Source: an uncultured Bacilli bacterium
GTDB lineage: Bacteria > Bacillota_I > Bacilli_A > RF39 > UBA660
NCBI GenBank assembly: GCA_944359885.1
Contig: CALVTC010000005.1
Location: 1 to 39,719, forward strand
Length of the DNA: 39,719 nucleotides
Reading direction: 5' to 3'
Shown: positions 17,167-24,954 of the stretch, piece by piece
How the letters are laid out: each line of letters starts with the position of its first letter
Position numbering within the stretch: the first letter of the stretch is position 1
Translations under genes and position numbers: made by a program
Notes under the pieces: generated by a model
Seen by the model: the letters and a program-made list of their open reading frames with translations, nothing else
The model's database searches: none
Told to the model about the DNA's origin: nothing

Positions 17167-18309
17167 ATGAAAAAAGAGATAAAAGAAAAATTAACTATTT
17201 TTCTATTTATCCTTATGATTATACTGGGTATAGGAGTTATCTTATACCCAGTGATTAGTAATCAACTGAATAAGGTAAATTATCAGGAAGTTATTGATAA
17301 TTATCAAAATACAGTTACTAAACAGAAGAACTCTCAAAATGAGGAATTGATAGAAGAAGCAAGGGAATATAATCGTTCCCTTACTTCTCTTGATATTACT
17401 GATGTTTTTCAAGATCCTAATCGAGAATCTTCTCATGAGTATTTGTCTATTTTGAATATTGAAAAAAATGGAATGATGGGATATATATCGATACCAAAGA
17501 TAGATGTTAGAATTCCTATCTATCATGGTACGAATTCCGATGTATTACAAAAAGGGGTAGGCCATCTAGAAGGAAGTTCATTTCCAGTCGGTGGAGAAAA
17601 TACACATGCTATTTTATCTGCTCACCGGGGACTTCCATCATCACGGCTTTTTACAGATTTAGATCAATTAGAAGTGGGAGATACTTTTTATATTTATATT
17701 TTAGATCAAGTTTTTGCCTACCAGGTCGATCAAGTACAAGTAATTGAACCTTCGGAAACTGATCCGCTTAGAATAGTGGAAGGAGGAGATTATGTGACGC
17801 TTGTTACTTGTACTCCTTATGCTATTAATACTCATCGATTGCTAGTCCGTGGGGAGAGAATAGAATATAATAGAGAAGTTGAAGAAAATATTGCAGTTGA
17901 TAGATCTTTATCTACTTCTGATATTGTGTTATATGGAAGTTTGTTAATTGCGATTGTATTGATCGTTATTGCAGTTATATTTATCATTCATTATAATAAA
18001 AAGAAAGGAAAAAATAGACAATCATTATCTGATAATCATTCTACTAATATTCCTGTTCAGGAAAATGTTACTTCTATATCTCGTGGCATATATGACCAAG
18101 AGCAGTCTTATGTAGATAATGCTGTTCGTTCGGCATATCAACGAGGAGAAGTTGATTCTACTTCTTTGGAGGAATCTATGAAGAAGGATGATAATTCTTT
18201 AGATGATGTGAGAGATTTTGATGATAGTTCTTCTTTATCTTCTACTATTTCTGTAGAAGATGAAAGTAAGAATAAGGATGAAGAAGATAATAATATAGAA
18301 ATTATATAA
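17167..18309 (+). CDS. Class C (pilin-polymerising) sortase with long acidic tail
   Basis: This membrane transpeptidase would link pilin subunits through LPXTG and lysine. An N-terminal membrane span with the family feature ILYPVISN precedes the catalytic domain. Active-site residues are His153 (SAHRG), Cys215 (TLVTC) and Arg228 (LLVRGER). A DPNR sequence upstream fits the lid region. A second membrane span (about 257-277) follows. Beyond it is an unusual tail of about 100 residues, rich in Ser, Asp and Glu, presumably cytoplasmic. The gene starts seven bases after the major pilin with no clear ribosome binding site, and a strong inverted repeat lies at its codons 19-29, so it may be expressed well below the pilin. 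Confidence 0.9.
   Translation: MKKEIKEKLTIFLFILMIILGIGVILYPVISNQLNKVNYQEVIDNYQNTVTKQKNSQNEELIEEAREYNRSLTSLDITDVFQDPNRESSHEYLSILNIEKNGMMGYISIPKIDVRIPIYHGTNSDVLQKGVGHLEGSSFPVGGENTHAILSAHRGLPSSRLFTDLDQLEVGDTFYIYILDQVFAYQVDQVQVIEPSETDPLRIVEGGDYVTLVTCTPYAINTHRLLVRGERIEYNREVEENIAVDRSLSTSDIVLYGSLLIAIVLIVIAVIFIIHYNKKKGKNRQSLSDNHSTNIPVQENVTSISRGIYDQEQSYVDNAVRSAYQRGEVDSTSLEESMKKDDNSLDDVRDFDDSSSLSSTISVEDESKNKDEEDNNIEII
17223..17252 (+). repeat. Perfect 10-bp inverted repeat inside the start of the class C sortase gene
   Basis: ACTGGGTATA (17223-17232) and TATACCCAGT (17243-17252) are exact complements around a ten-base loop, about 65 bases downstream of the major pilin stop. No T run follows, so it is not an ordinary terminator. 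It could stabilise the 3' end of a processed pilin mRNA or dampen sortase expression. Confidence 0.75.
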
Positions 18310-18322
18310 TGGGAGGCTCACT

Positions 18323-19105
18323 ATGGAAAAAGGGAAATTGATAATTGCCAAAATTATTTTAATACTTTTTTCCATAGTTTTTTTGTTTTCTTTATATCAT
18401 GTTGTTGTTTGGATTTTAAATAATCGTTCAACTGGAAAGTTAATTGATGAGTTACAAGATATGGTTGTTTTGGAAGATGCTAAAGTTAGTACTACAACAG
18501 AGATTTTAGATCGTAGTAGATATCATGATGTTAGTCTGTTAAGTGTTGATTTTACAGATCTTCTAAGTCAAAATAATGAAGTTGTTGGATGGATTCAAAT
18601 CCCTGGTACTAATATTAATTATCCTTTTGTTCAACATAGTGATAATTCTTATTATTTAAATCATTCTTTTGACAGGAGTTATAACTGGGCTGGTTGGTTG
18701 TTTTTAGACTATCGATCAAGTATAGATCCATTAGATATGAATACGATTATTTATGCACATGGTAGAGTAGATGGAACTATGTTTGGTAGTTTAAAAAATG
18801 TTTTGACAAGTGAGTGGAAAAAGCAAGAACAGTATTATATTCGAGTTTCTACTTTAAGTTATAATTATTTGTTTGAAATATTTAGTGCATATTATATTCC
18901 AACTACTACAGATTATTTAAATACAAATTTTAGTAATAAGCAGGAGTATGAAGAGTTTTTAAAAAAAATTCAAAGTCGAAGTATGATTCGGTTTGATACT
19001 TCCGTTACTACTGCTAATAAAATAATTACGTTATCTACTTGTTATAATAATTATGAAAAGATGGTTGTACATGGAAAATTGATTAAACAGGAAAAAAGAT
19101 ATTAA
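18323..19105 (+). CDS. Class B-type sortase
   Basis: This 260-residue transpeptidase has one N-terminal membrane segment (about 7-31). Class B features are GWIQIPGTNINYP, FVQHSDNSYYL and the long insertions between strands. Catalytic His146 (YAHG) and Cys240 (TLSTC) are present. The third residue, Arg in most sortases (KRIVVV in S. aureus SrtB), aligns with Lys246 in EKMVVHG. A class B-type enzyme in a pilus operon has precedent as a polymerase or anchoring enzyme in streptococci. GGGAGG at 18310-18315 supports the ATG. Last gene of the operon. Confidence 0.87.
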   Translation: MEKGKLIIAKIILILFSIVFLFSLYHVVVWILNNRSTGKLIDELQDMVVLEDAKVSTTTEILDRSRYHDVSLLSVDFTDLLSQNNEVVGWIQIPGTNINYPFVQHSDNSYYLNHSFDRSYNWAGWLFLDYRSSIDPLDMNTIIYAHGRVDGTMFGSLKNVLTSEWKKQEQYYIRVSTLSYNYLFEIFSAYYIPTTTDYLNTNFSNKQEYEEFLKKIQSRSMIRFDTSVTTANKIITLSTCYNNYEKMVVHGKLIKQEKRY

Positions 19106-19125
19106 ATTTGATATCTTTTTTTCTT
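19093..19125 (+). terminator. Intrinsic terminator of the pilus operon
   Basis: AAAAAGATAT (19093-19102) pairs with ATATCTTTTT (19111-19120). The stop codon lies in the loop, and a T-rich tract follows. Confidence 0.88.
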
Positions 19126-19129
19126 TTTC

Positions 19130-19158
19130 TTGCTGAAATTTTTAATAAATAGTATAAT
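19130..19158 (+). promoter_or_regulatory. Sigma-A promoter of the vWA adhesin gene
   Basis: TTGCTG (19130-19135), a 17-base spacer and a perfect TATAAT (19153-19158), immediately after the operon terminator. The adhesin is therefore transcribed independently of the pilus genes. Confidence 0.8.
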
Positions 19159-19190
19159 ATAGTATATATGATATACGATATGTTGATTTT

Positions 19191-21305
19191 ATGAAGGATA
19201 GGTTAAAGGTATTTGTTCAAAAGTATATGAAACAACTTCTTGCTTTCAGTATTTTTTTTGTTGCTATCCTTATTACTTTTCTTGGGTATTCTTTTGCTGC
19301 TTTAACTCCTGTAAAAAGTGTTATTATTACCTCTCAGAATAGTAGTTATGCTTCTAAAGAAGAAGGTTCTTGGCAGGTAGAAAAAAGTGGTAAATGGATT
19401 AATAAAGGAAAAGCTAGAATTACTCTTGATGTTGATACTAGTTTAATGACTAATAATAATGGTCTTGATGTTATTTTTGTATTAGATACTTCTAATTCTA
19501 TGGGAGGTAATAAACTTGATCGTGTAAAGCAAGATACTATTGAGTTACTTGATATTTTGCTTTCCAATTCTAAAAATCAAGCTGCTTTAATTGCATTTAA
19601 TAGTAGTTCTACGATTTTAACTCCCTTAACTGGTGATAAAGAACTCTTGGTTAATGAAGTTAATAATTTAGTTACTACAGGAGAGACTAATTATTATCAG
19701 GCGTTAGTAAATGTCGATAACATTTTAAAAGATTATCAGGAAGAGTCTAATCGTGAAGTTATTGTTTTATTTCTTACGGATGGATATCCAACGGAAGGTA
19801 GTCCAAATCAAGTGACTCAATATCAATATTTAAAAAGTGAGTATCCTTATATTACAGTAAATGCTGTACAGTATGACATGGGAGATTATGTTTTAAAACC
19901 AATTAAAGAAATTAGTGATAATTAGTTTCTTGCGGATATGGATACTCTATATGATGCTTTGTTTGATGCTACTGTTTTACCAATTCCTTATGAAAAATTT
20001 GAAATTGTAGATTATATTGATAATCGTTATTTTAAATTAGATAGTAAAGAGAATATTACTGTTAGTGATGGAGAAGTAACTTTGGAAGAGGAAAATGGAA
20101 AACAAAAGATTACTTGGACAATTGATGACTTTAAATCGGGACAAGATGCGAAACTTACGATGGATATTAATTTAAAAGATGCCTATCTAGATGATGATGG
20201 AATTTATTCTACGAATGAGAAGGAGCAAATAATTACAAAAATTAAAGATGAGGAAGAAAATGTAACTAGTACAGAAACTCCAGTGCTTTCTCATAATTAT
20301 ACAGTTACTTATGAAGCGAATGCTCCTTCTGGAACGACGGTAAATAATTTGCCGAAAGAAGCAAGTTATTTTGTGTTTGATACGATACCTATTTCTACTC
20401 AGGAACCGACTTGTGTTGGATATGAGTTTAATGGTTGGGAGATAGTTACGGAAGGAGTAACTCATGTTGGAGAAGATTACTTTATTATGCCAGGAGAAGA
20501 TGTAATTATTCGTGCAAAATGGAGTAAGGTAGGATTATTGAAATCTATGAATGGCGTAGTTAGTGAACAAGGGGATCCTATTATAAAGAAATATCTTCCA
20601 GGTAGTAATGAGGATTTTCATAATAGTAAATATCAAAGTAAAATAACTTCTATTGTGACAAAAGATAATTTAGAAATACCAGCGGTAGCGATAGAACATT
20701 GGGATGTGTCAGCGGCTAGAGATGGAAGTGTTATTGCTTATATTGAAGATGATGGAAGAGGAAATGGAACTTATAAAGTAACGATTGGTGGACAAGGTGG
20801 AGTGATTGCTAATTCGGATTCTAGTTATTTATTTGCTGGAATTGCTGGTAGGACTTTTACTAGTTTAGAAACTATAGATTTAACTTATTTTGATACAAGG
20901 CATACAGTAAATATGCGGCCCATGTTTTCTTATGGATATTATAACATTAATAAAGATAATGGATGTAAATTAAAAAGCATTATTTTTGGCGAACATTGGG
21001 ATACTTCCAATGTAACTAACATGTCCTTTATGTTTATGGCTCAAACCAAATTAGTTAATTTGGATTTGAGAAGTTTTAATACTTCGAAAGTGACCGATAT
21101 GTCCCAGATGTTTTCAGGGTGTCTAAATTTAACCAATTTAGATTTTCGTAATGCTGATTTTAGTTCTGTAACATCTTATGACACTATGTTTTCTTCTGCT
21201 AATGCAAGTCTTCGTGTTACTGTTAAAAATAGTACGGCTTCTAGTTGGGTACGTTCTAGGTTGGACGAAGAAAAACTTTATGGAGCAACGGTTGTTATTG
21301 CTTAA
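19191..21305 (+). pseudogene. von Willebrand A-domain surface adhesin interrupted by an in-frame TAG
   Basis: One reading frame of 704 codons is broken by a single TAG at 19923-19925; the frame is unchanged on both sides. The first part (244 residues) has a membrane or signal segment (about 15-36) and a vWA domain with a complete MIDAS motif DTSNS (99-103) and FLTDG. The second part completes the domain (ADMDTLYDALFD), then carries a beta domain, an InlB-type repeat (GYEFNGW) and at least two DUF285/BspA-type repeats (WDTSNVTNMSFMF, FNTSKVTDMSQMF). No LPXTG signal ends the protein. The expected residue is probably Gln (CAG to TAG). Restart at ATG 19938 lacks a ribosome binding site. It may be a fresh pseudogene or a read-through or switchable gene. 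Confidence 0.8.
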
Positions 21306-21330
21306 GGCTAGTTTTTACTAGTCTTTTTCT
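21305..21330 (+). terminator. Intrinsic terminator after the vWA adhesin gene
   Basis: AGGCTAG (21305-21311) pairs with CTAGTCT (21318-21324, one G-T pair), followed by a T-rich tract. Confidence 0.8.
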
Positions 21331-21365
21331 TTTGTTTATATTATAATTAATGTGATGGAGGACTT

Positions 21366-22220
21366 ATGAAATTAGTTGTTAATAAAGATAGTGAATTATT
21401 GGAATATTTATATGAACATTTGGATATGCCTAAAAAAAGAATTAAACAATACTTGGTACATGGTTCTGTTTATGTTGAAGATGATCGTGTAACACAATAC
21501 AATTATCCCCTTGTTGCTGGGATGAAGATTACTATTGATACAAATAGTAAACATATTAAAAACTTACCATTTGAAATTGTTTTTGAAGATGATCATTTAA
21601 TCGTTGTTAATAAACCTAGTGGATTACTTACTATTGCAACAGAGAAGGAAAAAGAACGTACTTTATATCATATTGTAAGGGATTATGTAATTTCTAAAAA
21701 TCCAAGAGGTCGCATTTTTATTGTTCATCGATTGGATAAAGATACAAGTGGTATTGTTTTATTTGCCAAGGATGAAAAAACGAAAAATCAATTGCAAGAA
21801 CATTGGAATGAGTATGTTAGTTTACGTGAATATACAGCAATTGTTTCTGGACACCCTAAGGAGGAATCTGGACAAATTGTGCAATATTTAAAAGAAACAA
21901 AGACTAATTTGGTTTATGTTTCTCGTCATGAAGATGGTAAAAAAGCAATTACAAATTATTCTACAGTAAAATCTAGTAAGCATTATTCTATGTTAAAAAT
22001 TACGATTGATACTGGTCGTAAAAATCAAATTCGTGTAGCTTTTGCTAGTAAGAAAACACCAATAGTTGGAGATAAAAAATATGGAGATAAAACAAAAAGT
22101 AATCGTTTGTTTTTACATGCGAATCGTTTAAAAATATATTATCCAGTGATTCGAAAAGATATTTTATTTGAAATTGCTATTCCTAATGAATTTAAGAAGT
22201 TTATTAGTAATGATATTTAG
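21366..22220 (+). CDS. RluA-family 23S rRNA/tRNA pseudouridine synthase
   Basis: This cytoplasmic RNA-modifying enzyme of 284 residues has an N-terminal S4-like RNA-binding domain (about 15-60, MPKKRIKQYLVHG). The catalytic domain carries the RluA signature HRLDKDTSG, with nucleophilic Asp124. The C-terminal GRKNQIRV and VGDKKYG motifs are the usual family ones. Which uridine is modified cannot be decided; the RluC/RluD/YlyB-type group fits best. GGAGG at 21357-21361 supports the ATG. A TATAAT at 21342-21347 may be its -10 box, but no good -35 box is visible. The next gene follows by 15 bases. Confidence 0.9.
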   Translation: MKLVVNKDSELLEYLYEHLDMPKKRIKQYLVHGSVYVEDDRVTQYNYPLVAGMKITIDTNSKHIKNLPFEIVFEDDHLIVVNKPSGLLTIATEKEKERTLYHIVRDYVISKNPRGRIFIVHRLDKDTSGIVLFAKDEKTKNQLQEHWNEYVSLREYTAIVSGHPKEESGQIVQYLKETKTNLVYVSRHEDGKKAITNYSTVKSSKHYSMLKITIDTGRKNQIRVAFASKKTPIVGDKKYGDKTKSNRLFLHANRLKIYYPVIRKDILFEIAIPNEFKKFISNDI

Positions 22221-22235
22221 GAGAGGATAGAAGGT

Positions 22236-23138
22236 ATGGAGAGATTTGTTATTGTTGAAGTAGGAAGTACGAATACTAAAGCGTATTTGTATCATGATTC
22301 TATAGTGGAAGATTTGGATTTTTTGACTATTGAATTTAAAAATCATTTTAAAAAAGAAGGATGTCTTTCTTCGGTTGATAAGCAAACATTATTTTCTTTT
22401 ATTAAGAAAATTGAAGAGGAGTATATTTTTGTTTTTGGTACTAGTGTTTTTAGAAATTTAAATACTTTAGAAAAAGAAGCATGGCTTAAAGAGTTTAAAA
22501 ATGCTACTGGTCTTTTGTTTCATATTGTTAGTAGTGATATGGAAAATGAATTTACAGTTTACGGTGCTATTTCTGGTATTGATTATCGAGGTAAAATTGC
22601 TGTTATGATTGGTGGTGGTGGCTCTACAGAACTTTCTATTGTTGAAGATGGAAAGATTATTGAAAAAGCAAATTCTTCTTTTGGAGCTATGGATGTAACA
22701 GATATGTTTTCTGATTTAAGAGAGGATTATGCTATTACGGATTATGATTTTATGGTAAGTAAGGTAAAAGAACTTGTTTCTGTACCTAAGAATAGTGCTT
22801 CTTTCATGATTTTGGCTGGAGGAGATTATATTTATTATTATGAGGAATTAAATTATCCAGTGCAAGAAAATAAATTTTATTATCATCCTTTGCAGCCTTA
22901 TTGTTTAGATGTGAATACTATGGATCAACTTGATAAAAATTTCTTTTATAGTGTATCTTTAGAAGAGATTTGTAAGAGAACTGGGAAAGATGGTTGGTGG
23001 AGAGGTGCTAGAGGGATGCGCCTTTGTGTCAAGTCCTTTGTCGATATATTGGGTGTAAAATATATTATTCCGACAAGAATATCTATGGTTTATGGTATTG
23101 TTGAAAAGATAAAAAAAGATGATTTTATATTTGATTAG
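22236..23138 (+). CDS. Ppx/GppA-family phosphatase-like protein
   Basis: This 300-residue protein has the ASKHA/actin fold of exopolyphosphatases and pppGpp phosphatases. The first phosphate-binding loop is EVGSTNTK (8-15) and the second is GGGGSTELS (126-134). The end (RISMVYGI) also fits the family. Members hydrolyse polyphosphate or pppGpp. This is the short, two-domain form, without the C-terminal HD-type extension. The substrate cannot be assigned. Upstream AGGAGAGG and AGAAGG sequences support the ATG. It is probably co-transcribed with the pseudouridine synthase gene. Confidence 0.8.
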   Translation: MERFVIVEVGSTNTKAYLYHDSIVEDLDFLTIEFKNHFKKEGCLSSVDKQTLFSFIKKIEEEYIFVFGTSVFRNLNTLEKEAWLKEFKNATGLLFHIVSSDMENEFTVYGAISGIDYRGKIAVMIGGGGSTELSIVEDGKIIEKANSSFGAMDVTDMFSDLREDYAITDYDFMVSKVKELVSVPKNSASFMILAGGDYIYYYEELNYPVQENKFYYHPLQPYCLDVNTMDQLDKNFFYSVSLEEICKRTGKDGWWRGARGMRLCVKSFVDILGVKYIIPTRISMVYGIVEKIKKDDFIFD

Positions 23139-23183
23139 TGTAGATGTTATTAAAGTGTGAAATATTTTGGAATGTATAAATAT

Positions 23184-23212
23184 TTGACAAATTGCTAAAA
23201 TTATGGTAATAT
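23184..23212 (+). promoter_or_regulatory. Strong sigma-A promoter of asnS
   Basis: Perfect TTGACA (23184-23189), a 17-base spacer and TAATAT (23207-23212) with an extended TG at 23204-23205. Transcription should begin near 23219. Confidence 0.9.
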
Positions 23213-23218
23213 TAGCTC

Positions 23219-23489
23219 ATCAATCTTAAAATGTTGAAGAAAAGAAGTAACTATTTTCAACTTTTGGTAGAGAGTTCGTGGCTGGTGAAAACGAATAAAA
23301 GCGAATAGTGAATAACATTTCTGAGTGCTTAAAGAAATTAGTAGACTAGGCCGGGAGCAAACCGTTATATTTGCTAGATTTGTTAGAATCGATGAGTGAT
23401 TATATTTTTATAATAAATTGGGTGGCACCGCGGAAGACTAGTTTCGTCCCAAGATACTAAATGTATTTTGGTATGAACTAGTCTTTTAT
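23219..23489 (+). promoter_or_regulatory. T-box riboswitch, asparagine-specific, controlling asnS
   Basis: The leader has the stem I distal elements (AGAGAG...GGCTGGTGAAAAC), a specifier-loop AAC codon at 23314-23316 (GAATAACATTTCTGAG) and the conserved T-box GGGTGGCACCGCGG at 23420-23433. It ends in a long terminator pairing AAGACTAGTTT (23434-23444) with GAACTAGTCTT (23475-23485) plus T-rich bases. Uncharged tRNA-Asn should stabilise the antiterminator and let asnS be read. The specifier agrees with the downstream gene. Confidence 0.93.
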
Positions 23490-23509
23490 TATACCTGGGA
23501 GGAATGGTT

Positions 23510-24892
23510 ATGGTTATAGATGTTAAAGATTTATATGAAAAAGTAAATGAATTGATGGGGAAAGATATTATTTTACAAGGTTGGATTCGTAATCACCGAA
23601 AACAAAAAGAATTTGGTTTTATTGATTTTTCTGATGGTACTTGTTTTCAACATGTTCAGATTGTTTATGATGAGAAGTTGAATAATTTTTCAGATATTCA
23701 AAAGATTCATGTAGGTAGTGCTATTGAGGTAGTTGGAACAGTAGTCGAATCTCCTAAGGAAGGGCAAGCTTTTGAAATTCAGGCAAAGGAAGTTACTTTA
23801 CTTGGAGAATGTCCTGAGGATTATCCTATTCAACCTAAAAGACATACGAGAGAGTTTTTAAGAGAAGTTGCGTATTTACGTCCGCGAACTAATTTATTTC
23901 AAGCTGTATTTCGCGTTAGAAGTGTAGCTGCTTATGCGATTCATAAGTATTTTCAAGATCGTGGATATATTTACTTTCATGCACCTTTAATTACAGCAAG
24001 TGATTGTGAAGGTGCAGGAGAAATGTTTCATGTTACCTGTATGGATTTAGATAATATTCCTAAAAAAGATGGTAGTGTAGATTATAGTAAAGATATGTTT
24101 ATGAAACCTACTTCTTTAACAGTATCTGGTCAGTTAGAAGCAGAAACTTTTGCTTTGGCCTATAAGAAAACTTATACCTTTGGTCCAACTTTTCGTGCAG
24201 AACGTTCTAATACGAAAGTACATGCTAATGAATTTTGGATGATTGAACCAGAGATTGCTTTTTGTGATTTAAATCAAAATATGGAAATTATGGAAGAGAT
24301 GCTTAAATATGTTGTTTCTTATGTATTAGAACATTGTAAAGATGAGATGCATTTTTTTGATCAGTTTGTAGAAAAAGGTTTGTTAGAAAAACTAACCAAA
24401 TTAGTAAATTCTAAATTTACTAGAGTTACTCATAAAGAAGTAATTGAAATTTTACAAAAAGCAGATGTTAAGTGGGAATTTGAGCCAAAGCAAGGGGAAG
24501 ATATTGCTAAAGAACATGAAAAATATATTACAGAATATTTTGACGGCCCTGTATTTATCACAGATTGGCCAAAGGATATTAAAGCATTTTATATGAAGCA
24601 AAACCCTGATGGAGCAACTGTTGCGGCAGTTGATTTGGAAGTTCCTGGAGCTGGAGAAATCATGGGGGGATCACAAAGAGAAGAAGATTATCAAAAACTT
24701 GTTTCTCGTATGGATGAATTAGACATGGATCAGAGTGAATTGGATTGGTATATTAATCTTCGTAAATTTGGAGGTTGTGTTCATTCTGGATTTGGTATGG
24801 GATTTGAAAGATTATTAATTTATTTAACGGGTGTTGAAAATATTCGAGATGTTATTCCTTATCCTAGAACACCAGGAAATTGTGACTTTTAA
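23510..24892 (+). CDS. asnS: Asparaginyl-tRNA synthetase
   Basis: This class II synthetase (460 residues) charges tRNA-Asn with asparagine in the cytoplasm. The N-terminal OB-fold anticodon-binding domain (about 15-100, LQGWIRNHRKQKEFGF) precedes the catalytic core, with motif 2 FRAERSNTKVH and motif 3 GFGMGFERLL near the C-terminus. The AsnRS rather than AspRS identity follows from overall motif content (for example ADxE-type MIEPEIAF) and from the Asn T-box upstream. GGGAGG at 23497-23502 fits the ATG at 23510 (seven bases) better than the ATG at 23504 (one base). Confidence 0.96.
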   Translation: MVIDVKDLYEKVNELMGKDIILQGWIRNHRKQKEFGFIDFSDGTCFQHVQIVYDEKLNNFSDIQKIHVGSAIEVVGTVVESPKEGQAFEIQAKEVTLLGECPEDYPIQPKRHTREFLREVAYLRPRTNLFQAVFRVRSVAAYAIHKYFQDRGYIYFHAPLITASDCEGAGEMFHVTCMDLDNIPKKDGSVDYSKDMFMKPTSLTVSGQLEAETFALAYKKTYTFGPTFRAERSNTKVHANEFWMIEPEIAFCDLNQNMEIMEEMLKYVVSYVLEHCKDEMHFFDQFVEKGLLEKLTKLVNSKFTRVTHKEVIEILQKADVKWEFEPKQGEDIAKEHEKYITEYFDGPVFITDWPKDIKAFYMKQNPDGATVAAVDLEVPGAGEIMGGSQREEDYQKLVSRMDELDMDQSELDWYINLRKFGGCVHSGFGMGFERLLIYLTGVENIRDVIPYPRTPGNCDF

Positions 24893-24916
24893 GAAGAAAT
24901 TTTTCTTCTTTTTTCT
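24891..24916 (+). terminator. Intrinsic terminator of asnS
   Basis: AAGAAGAA (24891-24898) pairs with TTCTTCTT (24903-24910) around ATTT, followed by T bases. The stem overlaps the stop codon. Confidence 0.82.
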
Positions 24917-24954
24917 TTAGTTTTGTTATATAGTATGTTCTAGGGGGATTTGGT

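Noticed and set aside
19191-19925. UAG recoded as an amino acid (for example Gln) in this organism
   Set aside because: TAG ends about half of the well-bounded genes in the window, including ileS, sepF, divIVA and gerM, often with a terminator right after, so it is a normal stop.
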